Shown: positions 53,691 to 62,367 of the stretch, one piece after another | How positions within the stretch are numbered: position 1 is the first letter of the stretch | Layout: each line of letters starts with the position of its first letter | Source of the DNA: an uncultured Arachnia sp. | GTDB taxonomy: Bacteria > Actinomycetota > Actinomycetes > Propionibacteriales > Propionibacteriaceae | Reading direction: 5' to 3' | Assembly: GCA_947499145.1 (NCBI GenBank) | Contig: CANMNB010000018.1 | Coordinates: 1 to 64,000, forward strand | Length of the DNA stretch: 64,000 nucleotides | Program-made: the position numbers and the translations under genes | Notes under the pieces: generated by a model | The model's database searches: none | What the model saw: only the letters and a program-made list of their open reading frames with translations | Told to the model about the DNA's origin: nothing

Positions 53691-54188
53691 GGCTTGGAGC
53701 CGAGGCGGATCGGGTTCACCGGGGATCGGGGGCCGTTCGGCCGAAGGCGCCTGACAAGGCTGAGGGGTAGGCGCACGAAAGCGCGGGGTCGGGTCCTAGA
53801 AGACTAGCTTCGGCCGATCGGCCCCCGACCCCCGCCCGGACCGGCGGGTGCCTTCTGCCACCAGAAATGCCTCTCTCCCCCATGATCCGTCTACGGGGGC
53901 AGGCTCGTGGCAATCAGCAGCACCGCTACCCCGCCGGGCGGAGAGCCGTGGCGTCCAGCCTGGGAGTCTCGCTCCCCGAGTAGGGCCGTAGGCCCGTGTC
54001 GATGGGACGACTGACAGTCTCACGCCCGGGTGGCCTCCCGGTCGCAGCCTGCAGGCGGCGCGCCGTGGGTCGCCCGGACATTGGGATGTCCCGCCGGAAA
54101 CGGCTTTGCGTGAGGGGGGCGTTGCGGCGTCCGGAGAGTCAGAGACAACACGGTAGTCTGTACGTCGATCGACAAAGGAGCTCACTTC
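53691..54188. other. Structured non-coding stretch between parS and parA
   Basis: About 500 bp with no convincing gene. It holds a GCGGGGTCGGG/CCCGACCCCCGC stem (53783-53793 with 53824-53835, one bulge) enclosing a perfect GGCCGATCGGCC palindrome, a further CCCCC/GGGGG pairing at about 53878-53900, and several short G/C hairpins up to 54080. The large hairpin may end the rsmG transcript. A weak -10 (TAGTCT, 54154-54159) precedes parA, whose start has AAGGAG upstream. A 129-codon open frame on the minus strand has no family resemblance and low-complexity composition. Confidence 0.5.
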
Positions 54189-55166
54189 ATGGCGCTGTTC
54201 TTCCGGTCCTCGAAGAGGCGACGGTCTGAGCCAGCTGAGGCCGTCGTTTCACGTGAAACGGACATCCCTCTCCCGGATGGCCCCCGGCGGGCCGCTTTCG
54301 ACAGAGCAGATGATGACTGGGGCCTCAGCGACGAGTACGGCATCGAGCATGAACCCGAGGCTCCCCCACTCACACTCCCCCGGCCAGCCGAGCCGCGCGT
54401 CTTCGTCGTCGCCAACCAAAAGGGCGGTGTCGGCAAGACCACCACGACCGTGAACATCGCCTCGGCCCTGGCGTTCGGCGGACTCAACGTACTGGTCATC
54501 GATACCGACCCCCAAGGGAATGCGTCCACCGCGCTCGGCGTCGAGCATGGTTCCGGCACCCCCGGAACCTACGAGGTGCTGCTGGACGGAGCATCCATCG
54601 CCGATCATGCGCAGCGGTCCCCCCACGCGCCAAACCTCCACGTCCTGCCGGCGACGATCGACCTGGCCACGGCGGAACTGGAACTCGTGGCGGAGCACGG
54701 TCGAGAATCCCGAATGAAGCGGGCTCTCCGCACCTACATCGACGACTCCGAAGTCGATTACGTCTTCCTCGACTGTCCCCCGTCGCTGGGGTTACTGACT
54801 CTCAACGCGCTCGTGGGCGCAACAGAGATCATGGTTCCCATTCAGTGCGAGTACTACGCCCTCGAGGGCGTCTCTCAGCTCATGCGCACGATCAACAAGG
54901 TCAAGGGGAACCTCAACGACGATCTCGAGCTCTCCACGGTGCTCCTCACCATGTTCGATGGGCGCAACAACTTGAGCCACGAGGTTGCACGTGAAGTCCG
55001 GTCGCATTTCCCGGCGCAAACACTCGGTGTCGAGATCCCACGCTCGGTCCGCATCGCCGAGGCGCCCAGCTATGGGCAAAGCGTGTTGACGTACCAACCC
55101 AAGTCCCCAGGAGCGGTCGCCTACGTCAAGGCGGCCCAAGAAATCGCACTTGCAGCGAAGGAGTGA
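54189..55166 (+). CDS. parA: Chromosome partitioning ATPase ParA
   Basis: A 325-aa Walker-type ATPase. After a 70-residue N-terminal extension come the deviant Walker A KGGVGKTTTTVN, Walker A' DTDPQGNAST, Walker B YVFLDCPPSLG and PIQCEYYALEGVSQL. It segregates origins with ParB-parS. The extension codes VVSRETD, because a parS site lies inside the gene. The parB start follows the stop by 2 nt. Confidence 0.96.
   Translation: MALFFRSSKRRRSEPAEAVVSRETDIPLPDGPRRAAFDRADDDWGLSDEYGIEHEPEAPPLTLPRPAEPRVFVVANQKGGVGKTTTTVNIASALAFGGLNVLVIDTDPQGNASTALGVEHGSGTPGTYEVLLDGASIADHAQRSPHAPNLHVLPATIDLATAELELVAEHGRESRMKRALRTYIDDSEVDYVFLDCPPSLGLLTLNALVGATEIMVPIQCEYYALEGVSQLMRTINKVKGNLNDDLELSTVLLTMFDGRNNLSHEVAREVRSHFPAQTLGVEIPRSVRIAEAPSYGQSVLTYQPKSPGAVAYVKAAQEIALAAKE
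54245..54260. promoter_or_regulatory. parS: parS centromere site 2, inside parA
   Basis: CGTTTCACGTGAAACG keeps the full 14-bp palindrome core. It is within the 5' end of the parA coding sequence. Confidence 0.93.
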
Positions 55167-55168
55167 CC

Positions 55169-56083
55169 ATGGCAACACCCAAGGCACGGCACCAGGGCCT
55201 CGGCAAGGGTCTGGGTGATCTCTTCGCCCGCACCGACGACGACGCGCCGCCCACAGAGCCGTCGAAGCCCTTGTCAGACGGGTCCTACTTCGCTGAGGTG
55301 CCCCTGTCCCAGATCTCACCGAACCCGCGCCAGCCGCGGGACTACTTCGACGAGGACGACCTCGCCGAGCTGGCAGCGTCCATCCGTGAGTTCGGCGTCC
55401 TCCAACCGGTCGTCGTGCGAAAGCTGGGAGAGAAGCAGTTTGAACTGGTCATGGGGGAGAGGAGATTCCGGGCGTCACAGTTCGCCGGCAAGGAGACCAT
55501 CCCTGCCATCGTCCGTGGGACCGAGGACGACGCCCTCCTGCGCGACGCGCTGCTGGAGAACCTACATCGCGCCAACCTCAACCCCCTCGAGGAGGCGCGC
55601 GCCTACCAGCAGCTCCTGGACGATTTCCGGTGCACCAAGGAGGACCTCGCCAAGCGCATTCACCGTAGTCGGCCGCAGATCTCCAACACTCTGCGCCTCC
55701 TGGGGCTGCCCGCCGGCGTGCAGCAGAAGGTGGCGGCCGGCGTACTGTCGGCGGGCCACGCACGAGCCCTGCTCGGACTCGGGGACGAGCGGTCGCAGGA
55801 ACTCCTCGCCGATCGCATCATCGCGGAAGGATTGTCGGTGCGCTCCACCGAGGAGATCGTCGCGCTGGGGGAGAAGCGCACCCGCCCCGCACCCCAGCCG
55901 CGTGGCATGCGAGTGCCCTCGGAGAGGGAGTCGGAACTGGCGCGGAGCCTGAGCGACCACTTCGACACCCGCGTGAAGGTGGCCATCGGCCGGAACCGGG
56001 GGAAGATCATCATCGAGTTTGCTACCCAAGCCGACCTCGACCGAATCCTGGCGGTCATGGAGAATCAAACCGTATACCCCTAA
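55169..56083 (+). CDS. parB: Chromosome partitioning protein ParB
   Basis: A 304-aa CTPase/DNA clamp. N-terminal basic GLGKGLGDLF, then the CTP-binding fold (ISPNPRQPR, ELVMGERRFRAS), the helix-turn-helix for parS (CTKEDLAKRIHRSRPQISNT), VLSAGHARALLGL, and the C-terminal dimer domain. ATG 55169 is used; a GTG at 55163 overlaps the parA stop. Confidence 0.96.
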   Translation: MATPKARHQGLGKGLGDLFARTDDDAPPTEPSKPLSDGSYFAEVPLSQISPNPRQPRDYFDEDDLAELAASIREFGVLQPVVVRKLGEKQFELVMGERRFRASQFAGKETIPAIVRGTEDDALLRDALLENLHRANLNPLEEARAYQQLLDDFRCTKEDLAKRIHRSRPQISNTLRLLGLPAGVQQKVAAGVLSAGHARALLGLGDERSQELLADRIIAEGLSVRSTEEIVALGEKRTRPAPQPRGMRVPSERESELARSLSDHFDTRVKVAIGRNRGKIIIEFATQADLDRILAVMENQTVYP

Positions 56084-56150
56084 AACGATCAACCATTTCA
56101 ACGGTTAACCCGTAAGTCGACAAACAGTTATAGAGGAATGCCGAGGAAGA

Positions 56151-56534
56151 GTGACCGAGCACGCACAGCCAGCCAGTGTCATTGAACCTGAGGATCTGCC
56201 GGGGATCAGGGGCGCGCTGACCCGGTACCGGGTGATGGCATGGATCGTCGGCATCCTGCTCGTGGTCCTCGTCTGCATCGGCCTGCCGCTGAAGTACATC
56301 TGGAACGACGGTCGTGTCGTGACCTGGACCGGAGTGCCCCACGGATGGCTCTACATGATCCTCCTCATCACCGCGTACGACCTCAGCCGTCGCGTCGGGT
56401 GGTCCATCAAGTGGGTGTTGATGATCATGGCCGCTGGTACCGTGCCGTTTCTGTCCTTCGTCGCCGAGCACTTCGCCACCAAGGACGTACGGGCTCGAGT
56501 CGCCAAGGTTGAGGCCTCCTCCGACGCGGCGTAG
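56151..56534 (+). CDS. DUF3817 membrane protein
   Basis: A 127-aa protein from GTG 56151 with the DUF3817 layout: TRYRVMAWIVGILLVVLVCI, LKYIW, PHGWLYMILLITAYDLS and WVLMIMAAGTVPFLSFVAEH, giving three helices. The family is widespread and small, with no known function. A hairpin follows. Confidence 0.88.
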   Translation: MTEHAQPASVIEPEDLPGIRGALTRYRVMAWIVGILLVVLVCIGLPLKYIWNDGRVVTWTGVPHGWLYMILLITAYDLSRRVGWSIKWVLMIMAAGTVPFLSFVAEHFATKDVRARVAKVEASSDAA

Positions 56535-56568
56535 TAGGAGTCTCGCGTTTCACGCGCCAGCCGTCACG

Positions 56569-56597
56569 CCACCTGACATCATGGAGAGTCCAGGTGG
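56569..56597 (+). terminator. Short hairpin before the KstD-like gene
   Basis: CCACCTG (56569-56575) pairs with CAGGTGG (56591-56597), perfect 7-bp stem, 15-nt loop, 34 nt after the DUF3817 gene. It may be a terminator or a leader structure of the next gene, whose TAGGAGG site is at 56613-56619. Confidence 0.45.
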
Positions 56598-56624
56598 AAT
56601 CCGACAGTGACGTAGGAGGACGAC

Positions 56625-58295
56625 GTGGCAGAGTTCGATGAGACGTTCGACGTGGTCGTCGTGGGAGGCGGCACCGGCCTCATGGCAGCCCTGACAGCGG
56701 CTGATGCGGGGTTGAACACCGTCGTCATCGAGAAGACGGAGCACCTCGGCGGCTCCACGGCCCTCTCCGGTGGCGGCATGTGGATGCCCGGCAGCAATGT
56801 GCTGACCGAGCACGGCATCCCGGACACACGGGAACGCGTCGAGGCCTACCTGGACGCCGTCGTGGGGGACACGGCACCCCGGGAGCGCTGGGTCAGCTTC
56901 CTGGAGCACGCCCCAGCCGCGGTTCGGACCCTGCGATCCCGTACCCCGCTGGAGTTCTCCCACATGCGCGAGTACGCGGACTACTTCTCCGAGACCGTGG
57001 GCGGATCGGCCATCGGCCGCTCCATCGAGCCCAAGCCGTTCGACAAGGCGTCTCTCGGGACCGAGGCGGAGCTCGTGCGCAGTTCAGCCCTCGAGGCCCC
57101 GGTCCCCATGCCCATCACGTCCATCGACTACAAGTGGATGAACCTCATGACCCGCAAACCGGGCAAGGCGCTGCCCAAGATCGCGAGCCGTGTGGCGCAG
57201 GGTGTCGGCGGCATGGCCCTCAAGCGCGACTACGTGGCCGGCGGCCAGGCGCTGGCGGCCGGACTCATCGCCGGCGCCAAGCGAGCCGGCGTGGCGTTGT
57301 GGGTGAGGACGCCCCTCCAGGACCTCATCGTGGAGGAGGGCCGGGTCATCGGCGTCGTGGCCGAACGCGACGGCCGCTCCATCCGGATCGCGGCCCGCAA
57401 GGGCGTGATCCTCGCGGCTGGAGGCTTCGACCACAACATCGAGATGCGGCGCAGCTACCAGTCCAAGCACCTCGACGAAGGGTGGAGCTTCGGCAGCCCG
57501 GGGAACACCGGCGAGGTGCTCAGAATCGCCGAAGCGCACGGTGCCCATCTCACGCTCATGGCGCAGAGCTGGTGGTTCCCGGCCGTACCGCCGGCCAAGG
57601 CCGGGGGAGCGCCGAGCGTGCTACTGGCAGAACGTTCCCTGCCGGGTTCCATGATCGTCGACGGCACAGGCCAGCGCTTCTTCAACGAATCGTGCGACTA
57701 CATGACCGCCGGCCGGATCATCCTCGGCCTCGACGACGGCGAGGCACCGCACCTGCCCGCCTGGCTGCTGTTCGACCAGAAGTACCGCAACAGCTACGTC
57801 TTCGGCGGCGGAATCATGCCACGACAAGCGCTGCCGCAGGAGTGGTACGACGCGGGCCTCGCGCACAAGGCCGACACGATCGACGCCCTGGCCGGCAAGT
57901 TGGGCATCCCTGCCATCGGCCACGCCGTCGAGCGCTTCAACATCCTGGCGGCGCAGGGCCACGACGACGACTTCGACCGCGGCCTCAGCCACTACGACCG
58001 CTACTACGGCGATCCGACTCACACGCCGAACCCGAACCTCCGGCCGCTCACCGACGGACCCTTCTATGCCGTCCGCGTCGTCCCTGGGGACTTGGGCACG
58101 TGCGGCGGTGTGCAGGCCAACGAGTACGCCCAGGCCATGCGTTCCGACGGATCAGTGATCGATGGGCTCTACGCCATCGGAAACACCGCGGGCAACGCTT
58201 TCGGGCACTTCTACCCGGGCCCCGGTGCCACGATCGGCCAGGGCGTGACCTTCGGCTGGATCGCTGCCCGTCACGTGGCGGGCAAGCTGGGCTGA
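56625..58295 (+). CDS. FAD-binding oxidoreductase, 3-ketosteroid-delta-1-dehydrogenase-like
   Basis: A 556-aa flavoprotein from GTG 56625 with a strong ribosome-binding site. FAD motifs are DVVVVGGGTGLMAALTAADA and the long GGSTALSGGGMWMPGS. The central part has LAAGGFDHN and RFFNESCDYM, and the end has GNAFGHFYPGPGATIGQGV (FAD-loop) typical of the FAD_binding_2/KstD group. The steroid substrate is not certain, as this group also includes other dehydrogenases. Its last 25 bp overlap the end of the SURF1 gene on the other strand. Confidence 0.88.
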   Translation: MAEFDETFDVVVVGGGTGLMAALTAADAGLNTVVIEKTEHLGGSTALSGGGMWMPGSNVLTEHGIPDTRERVEAYLDAVVGDTAPRERWVSFLEHAPAAVRTLRSRTPLEFSHMREYADYFSETVGGSAIGRSIEPKPFDKASLGTEAELVRSSALEAPVPMPITSIDYKWMNLMTRKPGKALPKIASRVAQGVGGMALKRDYVAGGQALAAGLIAGAKRAGVALWVRTPLQDLIVEEGRVIGVVAERDGRSIRIAARKGVILAAGGFDHNIEMRRSYQSKHLDEGWSFGSPGNTGEVLRIAEAHGAHLTLMAQSWWFPAVPPAKAGGAPSVLLAERSLPGSMIVDGTGQRFFNESCDYMTAGRIILGLDDGEAPHLPAWLLFDQKYRNSYVFGGGIMPRQALPQEWYDAGLAHKADTIDALAGKLGIPAIGHAVERFNILAAQGHDDDFDRGLSHYDRYYGDPTHTPNPNLRPLTDGPFYAVRVVPGDLGTCGGVQANEYAQAMRSDGSVIDGLYAIGNTAGNAFGHFYPGPGATIGQGVTFGWIAARHVAGKLG

Positions 58296-58981
58296 GCGGC
58301 CCGGTCCTGCTCCCGGTACCCGCGGGCGACGACGACGCTGAACACGACGGCGGCGCCCGCGAACACCCACCACTGGAGGGCGTATCCCTGGTGCATGGAC
58401 GTCCCCTCCTGCTCCGGGAGCTCCGCGTCGGCCGGAGCGAGGCCCAGGGCCTCGGAGGTCTCCGGGAGCACGGTCACGTACCCCGCCAGGAGGGGCTGGG
58501 GCCACTCCTGCACGAGCGTTTGGAGGCGAAGGGAGGGCAGCGCCGACGGCGGGGCGTCGGGAGGCGGGGCGCCGTCGCCCTGCTGGTCGCCAGCGGTGAA
58601 GATGCCGATGAGCTCTCCCGAGGCTCCCGACGCAGGGGTCACCGCCGAGTCCGTCGCCCCGCGCACCACGGTGAGGTGGCGGCCGTCATCAAGGCGGAGC
58701 AGCGACGCGACGCGCATCGGCCACTCTGTGCCGACGAGGCGCTCGTACTCGGGGAGCCACGTGCCCTCGACGGTGACGCGTCGTCCGTAGATGTCCTCGA
58801 AGGTGCCGTCGTCGCGGGTGTTCTCCTGCAAGGCGACCGGGGGTTGGGCGGCCCGTTCCGCAGCGATGTCGACCAGCGACTGTCGGTAGCTCGACATCTG
58901 CCACAGTCCGAGCAGCAGCATGACCCCGGCGACGAGGATGCCGACGGCGACGGTGAGGGCCTGCTTGGCGCGAAGGCTCAC
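58271..58981 (-). CDS. SURF1-family protein
   Basis: A 236-aa membrane protein with a first helix at about 9-28 (LTVAVGILVAGVMLLLGLWQM), the SURF1 RQSL segment, an extracytoplasmic domain with GRRVTVEGTW, TVVRGATDS-type strand, and a second helix near 205-222 (QWWVFAGAAVVFSVVVA). SURF1 proteins assist cytochrome oxidase assembly. It overlaps the flavoprotein gene by 25 bp. Confidence 0.88.
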   Translation of the reverse strand: MSLRAKQALTVAVGILVAGVMLLLGLWQMSSYRQSLVDIAAERAAQPPVALQENTRDDGTFEDIYGRRVTVEGTWLPEYERLVGTEWPMRVASLLRLDDGRHLTVVRGATDSAVTPASGASGELIGIFTAGDQQGDGAPPPDAPPSALPSLRLQTLVQEWPQPLLAGYVTVLPETSEALGLAPADAELPEQEGTSMHQGYALQWWVFAGAAVVFSVVVARGYREQDRAAQPSLPAT

Positions 58982-58988
58982 GCTGGCA

Positions 58989-59924
58989 TCAGCCCTTCCC
59001 AGCGAGCTCGACGAGGGCCGCGAAGACGTCCCCCAGGTCCAGGCCAGCCGCCTCGATCGCCAGCGGTGCGAGCGACGTCTCCGTCATGCCGGGTGCGACA
59101 TTGCCCTCGATGAAGACGGGGTTGCCGTCGCCGTCGACGATGATGTCGGTCCGGGACAGGTGACGCAGCCCGAGCGCCTCGTGTGCGCGAACCGCGAGGT
59201 CCTGGGCCGCGGCGAGCACGTCGTCGGGCAGGTCTGCGGGGGTGACGAAGCGGGTGGCGCCCGCCGTGTAGCGGGCCTCGTAGTCGTAGACCCCGGAGCT
59301 CGGACGGATCTCCACCGGCGGCAGTGCCCGGGGACCGGAGCCGTCGTCGAGCACCGTGACGGCCACCTCGGTGCCCGTGATGAACTGCTCGATCACGGCC
59401 ACGGGACCGTAGGCGAACGCCCCCACCAACGCGCTGGAGAGCCCCTGCGCGTCTTCCACCTTGGCCGCACCGAGGGCGGACCCCGATCGGGACGGCTTGA
59501 CCATGAGCGGGAAGCCCAGCCGCTTCCCGAGCGCCGCCATCAGGGCCTTGGCGCCGAGCTCGCGGAAGATGTCGTGGGGAAGGGCCACTTGGTGCGGCGT
59601 CCGGATTCCAGCCTTGGTGACGACCGGGGTGGCGATGGCCTTGTCGAAGGTGATGCGCGACACCGCCCCCGTCGGGCCGACGAACGGCACGCCCAACGTG
59701 CCCAGGACCTCGCGAAGTGCGCCGTCCTCCCCCAGGCCACCGTGCAGCATCGGGACGACGACGGGCTGGTCGACGCTGCCGATGAGCGGCACCAGCTCGG
59801 CGCCCATGTCGGTCTCGACGACGGTCAAGCCCTTGTCACGCAGGGCCTGGCTGATGCGACGTCCCGAGCGAAGGGAGACGTCGCGCTCGTGGCTCAGTCC
59901 ACCAGAGATCACGATGACGGTCAT
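58989..59924 (-). CDS. D-alanine--D-alanine ligase family protein
   Basis: A 311-aa ATP-grasp enzyme from ATG 59924. Visible motifs are VISGGLSHERDVSLRSG at the N-terminus, PMLHGGLGEDGALREVLGTL, the ATP-grasp FPLMVKPSRSGSALGAAKV, IEQFITGTEVAVTVL, and FIEGNVAPGMTETSL, the metal/substrate loop (N-x-x-PG-M). It makes the D-Ala-D-Ala dipeptide of peptidoglycan. It may not be the only ddl in the genome. A longer frame upstream to 60407 lies inside the aminotransferase. Confidence 0.88.
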   Translation of the reverse strand: MTVIVISGGLSHERDVSLRSGRRISQALRDKGLTVVETDMGAELVPLIGSVDQPVVVPMLHGGLGEDGALREVLGTLGVPFVGPTGAVSRITFDKAIATPVVTKAGIRTPHQVALPHDIFRELGAKALMAALGKRLGFPLMVKPSRSGSALGAAKVEDAQGLSSALVGAFAYGPVAVIEQFITGTEVAVTVLDDGSGPRALPPVEIRPSSGVYDYEARYTAGATRFVTPADLPDDVLAAAQDLAVRAHEALGLRHLSRTDIIVDGDGNPVFIEGNVAPGMTETSLAPLAIEAAGLDLGDVFAALVELAGKG

Positions 59925-59938
59925 GGCTGGTTCCTTCG

Positions 59939-61252
59939 TCAGGAGAGGTCGGGGCCGGGGCCGAAGTTGCGGGAGCGGGGCCTGAGCGGCGCCGCGGGGG
60001 AGAGGCCGAAGGTCTCGAGCAGCTCGAGTTCGCTGCGCACCACCTCCGCGAAGCGTTCCACGCCGGTCATGATGCGCTCGGCGGGTGGGAAGCAGTAGGA
60101 GAGCCGGACGTTGCGGGCGCCCTGCCCGTCGGCGTAGAAGGCCGCGCCCGGGACGAAGGCGACGCGGTTGCTCACCCCGCGGGGGAGCATGGCCTGGGAG
60201 TCCAGGCCCTCCGGCAGGGTGACCCAGACGAAGAAGCCGCCCTGCGGGTGGGTCCAAGTACAGCCGTCGGGCATCTGCTCGGCCAGGGCGAGCAGCATCG
60301 CATCGCGGCGCTCGCGGTACATGTCGCGGTAGACGCGTACCTGGCGCCGCCAATCGCTGTTCTCGAGGTAGTTGGAGACGGCGAACTGGCTGAAGACTGG
60401 TGGGCACAGCGTCGCCGATTCTTGCGCCAGCACGAGCTTCTCCCGCACGGCGTGCGGGGCCAGGACCCAGCCGACGCGGAAGCCGGGCGCGAATGTCTTG
60501 GAGAACGAACCCAGGTAGATGATGGTGGGATCCAGTGAGCGCATCGCCGGCAGGGGCTCGGCGTCCAGGGACAACAGTCCGTAGGGGTTGTCCTCCACGA
60601 GCAGCACGCCCAGTTCCTGGCAGGCGCGGATGACCTCCCGACGCCGCTCCAGGGGCTGGGTGACGCCGGAGGGGTTGTTGTAGTTGGGGATCGTGTAGAG
60701 GAACTTGACCTTCTTGCCGGCGGCCTCAAGACGGGCGACGGTGGCCCGTAGGGCGTCGGGGTCCAAGCCCTGATCGTCGCTGTCGATGTGGACGACGTCG
60801 GCCTCGTAGCTCAGGAAGGTGCCGAGGGCGCCGACGTACGACGGCGACTCGGCCAGGATGACGTCACCCGGGTCGATGAAGATGCGCGTGACCAGGTCCA
60901 GGCCCTGCTGTGACCCAGCGCAGATCATGACGTCGTCGGGATGCGCGGAGATGCCCTCCTCCGCCATCACCTCGCAGATCTGCTCACGGATTCGTGGTTC
61001 GCCCTGCCCGGAGCCGTACTGCATGACCTGGACGCCACGCTCACGGATGAGGCGCGCCATGTCGTCGGCGATCTCGTCGAGTGGCAGGTCCTTGATGTTG
61101 GGCATGCCGCCGGCGAGCGAGACGATCTCCGGGCGGTTGGCCACTGAGAACAGGGCCCGGACCGCAGACACCTTCATGCCGCGGGTACGCGCGGCGTAGT
61201 TCTCGACGAACTGGTCGAGTCGGGTGTCGAAGCGGGTGGGGTCGTGGCTCAC
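59939..61252 (-). CDS. PLP-dependent aminotransferase (MocR/KAT II-like class I)
   Basis: A 437-aa enzyme from GTG 61252. FVSLAGGMPN-type start (EIVSLAGGMPN), QYGSGQGEPRIREQI, NNPSG (substrate pocket Asn), VEDNPYGLL, YLGSFSKTFAPGFRVGW with the PLP lysine, RLSYCF with the carboxylate Arg. It resembles 2-aminoadipate/kynurenine aminotransferases. It lies 14 nt upstream of the D-Ala-D-Ala ligase gene, so one transcript is likely. Confidence 0.92.
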   Translation of the reverse strand: MSHDPTRFDTRLDQFVENYAARTRGMKVSAVRALFSVANRPEIVSLAGGMPNIKDLPLDEIADDMARLIRERGVQVMQYGSGQGEPRIREQICEVMAEEGISAHPDDVMICAGSQQGLDLVTRIFIDPGDVILAESPSYVGALGTFLSYEADVVHIDSDDQGLDPDALRATVARLEAAGKKVKFLYTIPNYNNPSGVTQPLERRREVIRACQELGVLLVEDNPYGLLSLDAEPLPAMRSLDPTIIYLGSFSKTFAPGFRVGWVLAPHAVREKLVLAQESATLCPPVFSQFAVSNYLENSDWRRQVRVYRDMYRERRDAMLLALAEQMPDGCTWTHPQGGFFVWVTLPEGLDSQAMLPRGVSNRVAFVPGAAFYADGQGARNVRLSYCFPPAERIMTGVERFAEVVRSELELLETFGLSPAAPLRPRSRNFGPGPDLS

Positions 61253-61301
61253 GGTTCCAACTCTGCCCGATGGCCGCCGCGAGTGGTCCCAGGATCACCG
61301 C

Positions 61302-61979
61302 TCATGGCGCCATTGCCCCATAGAACTCGTCGACCTGGCCCGCCAGGGTGCTGAGGGCCTGCTCGGTGAGGCCCGCCACCATGATGGCGGTGTCGTCGGC
61401 GATCCTGGCGCAGACGGGACGGTTGGTGTCGATCGACGTGCCGCAGCTCGATTGGCCGACCTCCGTGGCTCCCTCCACGCCTGCCTCGGCGAGGTACTGC
61501 TCCAGGCTCGTCTCGGGTCGGGAGAGCAGCAGGACCACGCGGTCGGTGCCGTCGGAGTAGTCGGCGCGGACGATCTCCTTGCCGATGGCGCTCCCGGCCG
61601 GGTTGCGCTCCAAGGTGCCCTGGACGAACTCCCCGAGCACCTGTGGCGGCTCCATCGCCCACGCCGGCGGCGGGGGAGGGGAGGAGGATGGCGCCTCCAC
61701 GGGGGTCGAGCGGCCGAGCGACATACCGACCCACACGGCCGCCAGCAGGAGGAGCGCGATCAACGCGATCCCCACCACCTTCACCGGGAGAGGGATGGGC
61801 GGTGGGGGATCCGGCACGCCCGCGTCCTCCACGGGGGTGGTGTCGGTGACCTCTTCCGGAGCGCGCGGCACCCGGCGCCACTGACCCGTCGCAGGCGCTC
61901 CCACGGGCAGGCCGCTGACCTCCGGCAGGTCGCCGTCGGGGGCGGAGCTGCCGGAGGACGGGGCCTGGGGGCTCGTCAC
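61302..61979 (-). CDS. Uncharacterised membrane-anchored protein
   Basis: A 225-aa protein starting at GTG 61979, immediately after the trxA stop. Residues 1-65 are a proline-rich cytosolic region, 67-90 one transmembrane helix (VVGIALIALLLLAAVWVG), then a Pro/Ser spacer and an extracytoplasmic domain with one cysteine pair (SSCGTS and PVCAR). That pair may form a disulfide. Family not recognised. It is part of the trxB-trxA cluster. Confidence 0.75.
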   Translation of the reverse strand: MTSPQAPSSGSSAPDGDLPEVSGLPVGAPATGQWRRVPRAPEEVTDTTPVEDAGVPDPPPPIPLPVKVVGIALIALLLLAAVWVGMSLGRSTPVEAPSSSPPPPPAWAMEPPQVLGEFVQGTLERNPAGSAIGKEIVRADYSDGTDRVVLLLSRPETSLEQYLAEAGVEGATEVGQSSCGTSIDTNRPVCARIADDTAIMVAGLTEQALSTLAGQVDEFYGAMAP

Positions 61980-61980
61980 G

Positions 61981-62301
61981 TCAGAGGAGGTCCTCGATCA
62001 CCTTCACGAGCGCGTTCTTCGACTTGCCGCCCGAGAGCGACTTGGCGACGCGCCCGTCCTGCCAGAACTGGAGGGTCGGCAGGCTGAGGATGCCCTGGGA
62101 GGCAGCCAGGCCGGGCTGCGCGGAGGTGTCCACCTTGACGAACTTCACACGGCCCTCGTAGGTCCGCGACAACTCCTCGACGATCGGCGAGAGCTGCTTG
62201 CAGGGCGCGCACCAGTCGGCCCAGTAGTCGACGACCACCGGGATGGGAGCCGCGATCACCTCGTCGGAGAACGTGGACTCGGTCACGTCGGACACTGCCA
62301 T
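61981..62301 (-). CDS. trxA: Thioredoxin, WCAPC variant
   Basis: A 106-aa thioredoxin with VVDYWADWCAPCKQLSPIVE. The active site is WCAPC, whereas most have WCGPC. The cis-proline SLPTLQF and the rest of the fold are normal. It is 66 nt downstream of trxB and would be reduced by it with NADPH. Confidence 0.95.
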   Translation of the reverse strand: MAVSDVTESTFSDEVIAAPIPVVVDYWADWCAPCKQLSPIVEELSRTYEGRVKFVKVDTSAQPGLAASQGILSLPTLQFWQDGRVAKSLSGGKSKNALVKVIEDLL

Positions 62302-62367
62302 GGATGGTCCTTCCTGGAATCGGTCGGTGGAGCGGCGGCCAGTCTACGACCGTCACCCCACGGGTGG

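Noticed and set aside
53796-54185. A 129-codon open frame on the minus strand between rsmG and parA
   Set aside because: The product is low-complexity and arginine/proline-rich, with no family pattern, and the region is better explained as hairpins and a control region.
56548-56558. A third parS-like sequence (GTTTCACGCG)
   Set aside because: Only the left half matches the ParB palindrome; the right half (CGCCAGC) does not.
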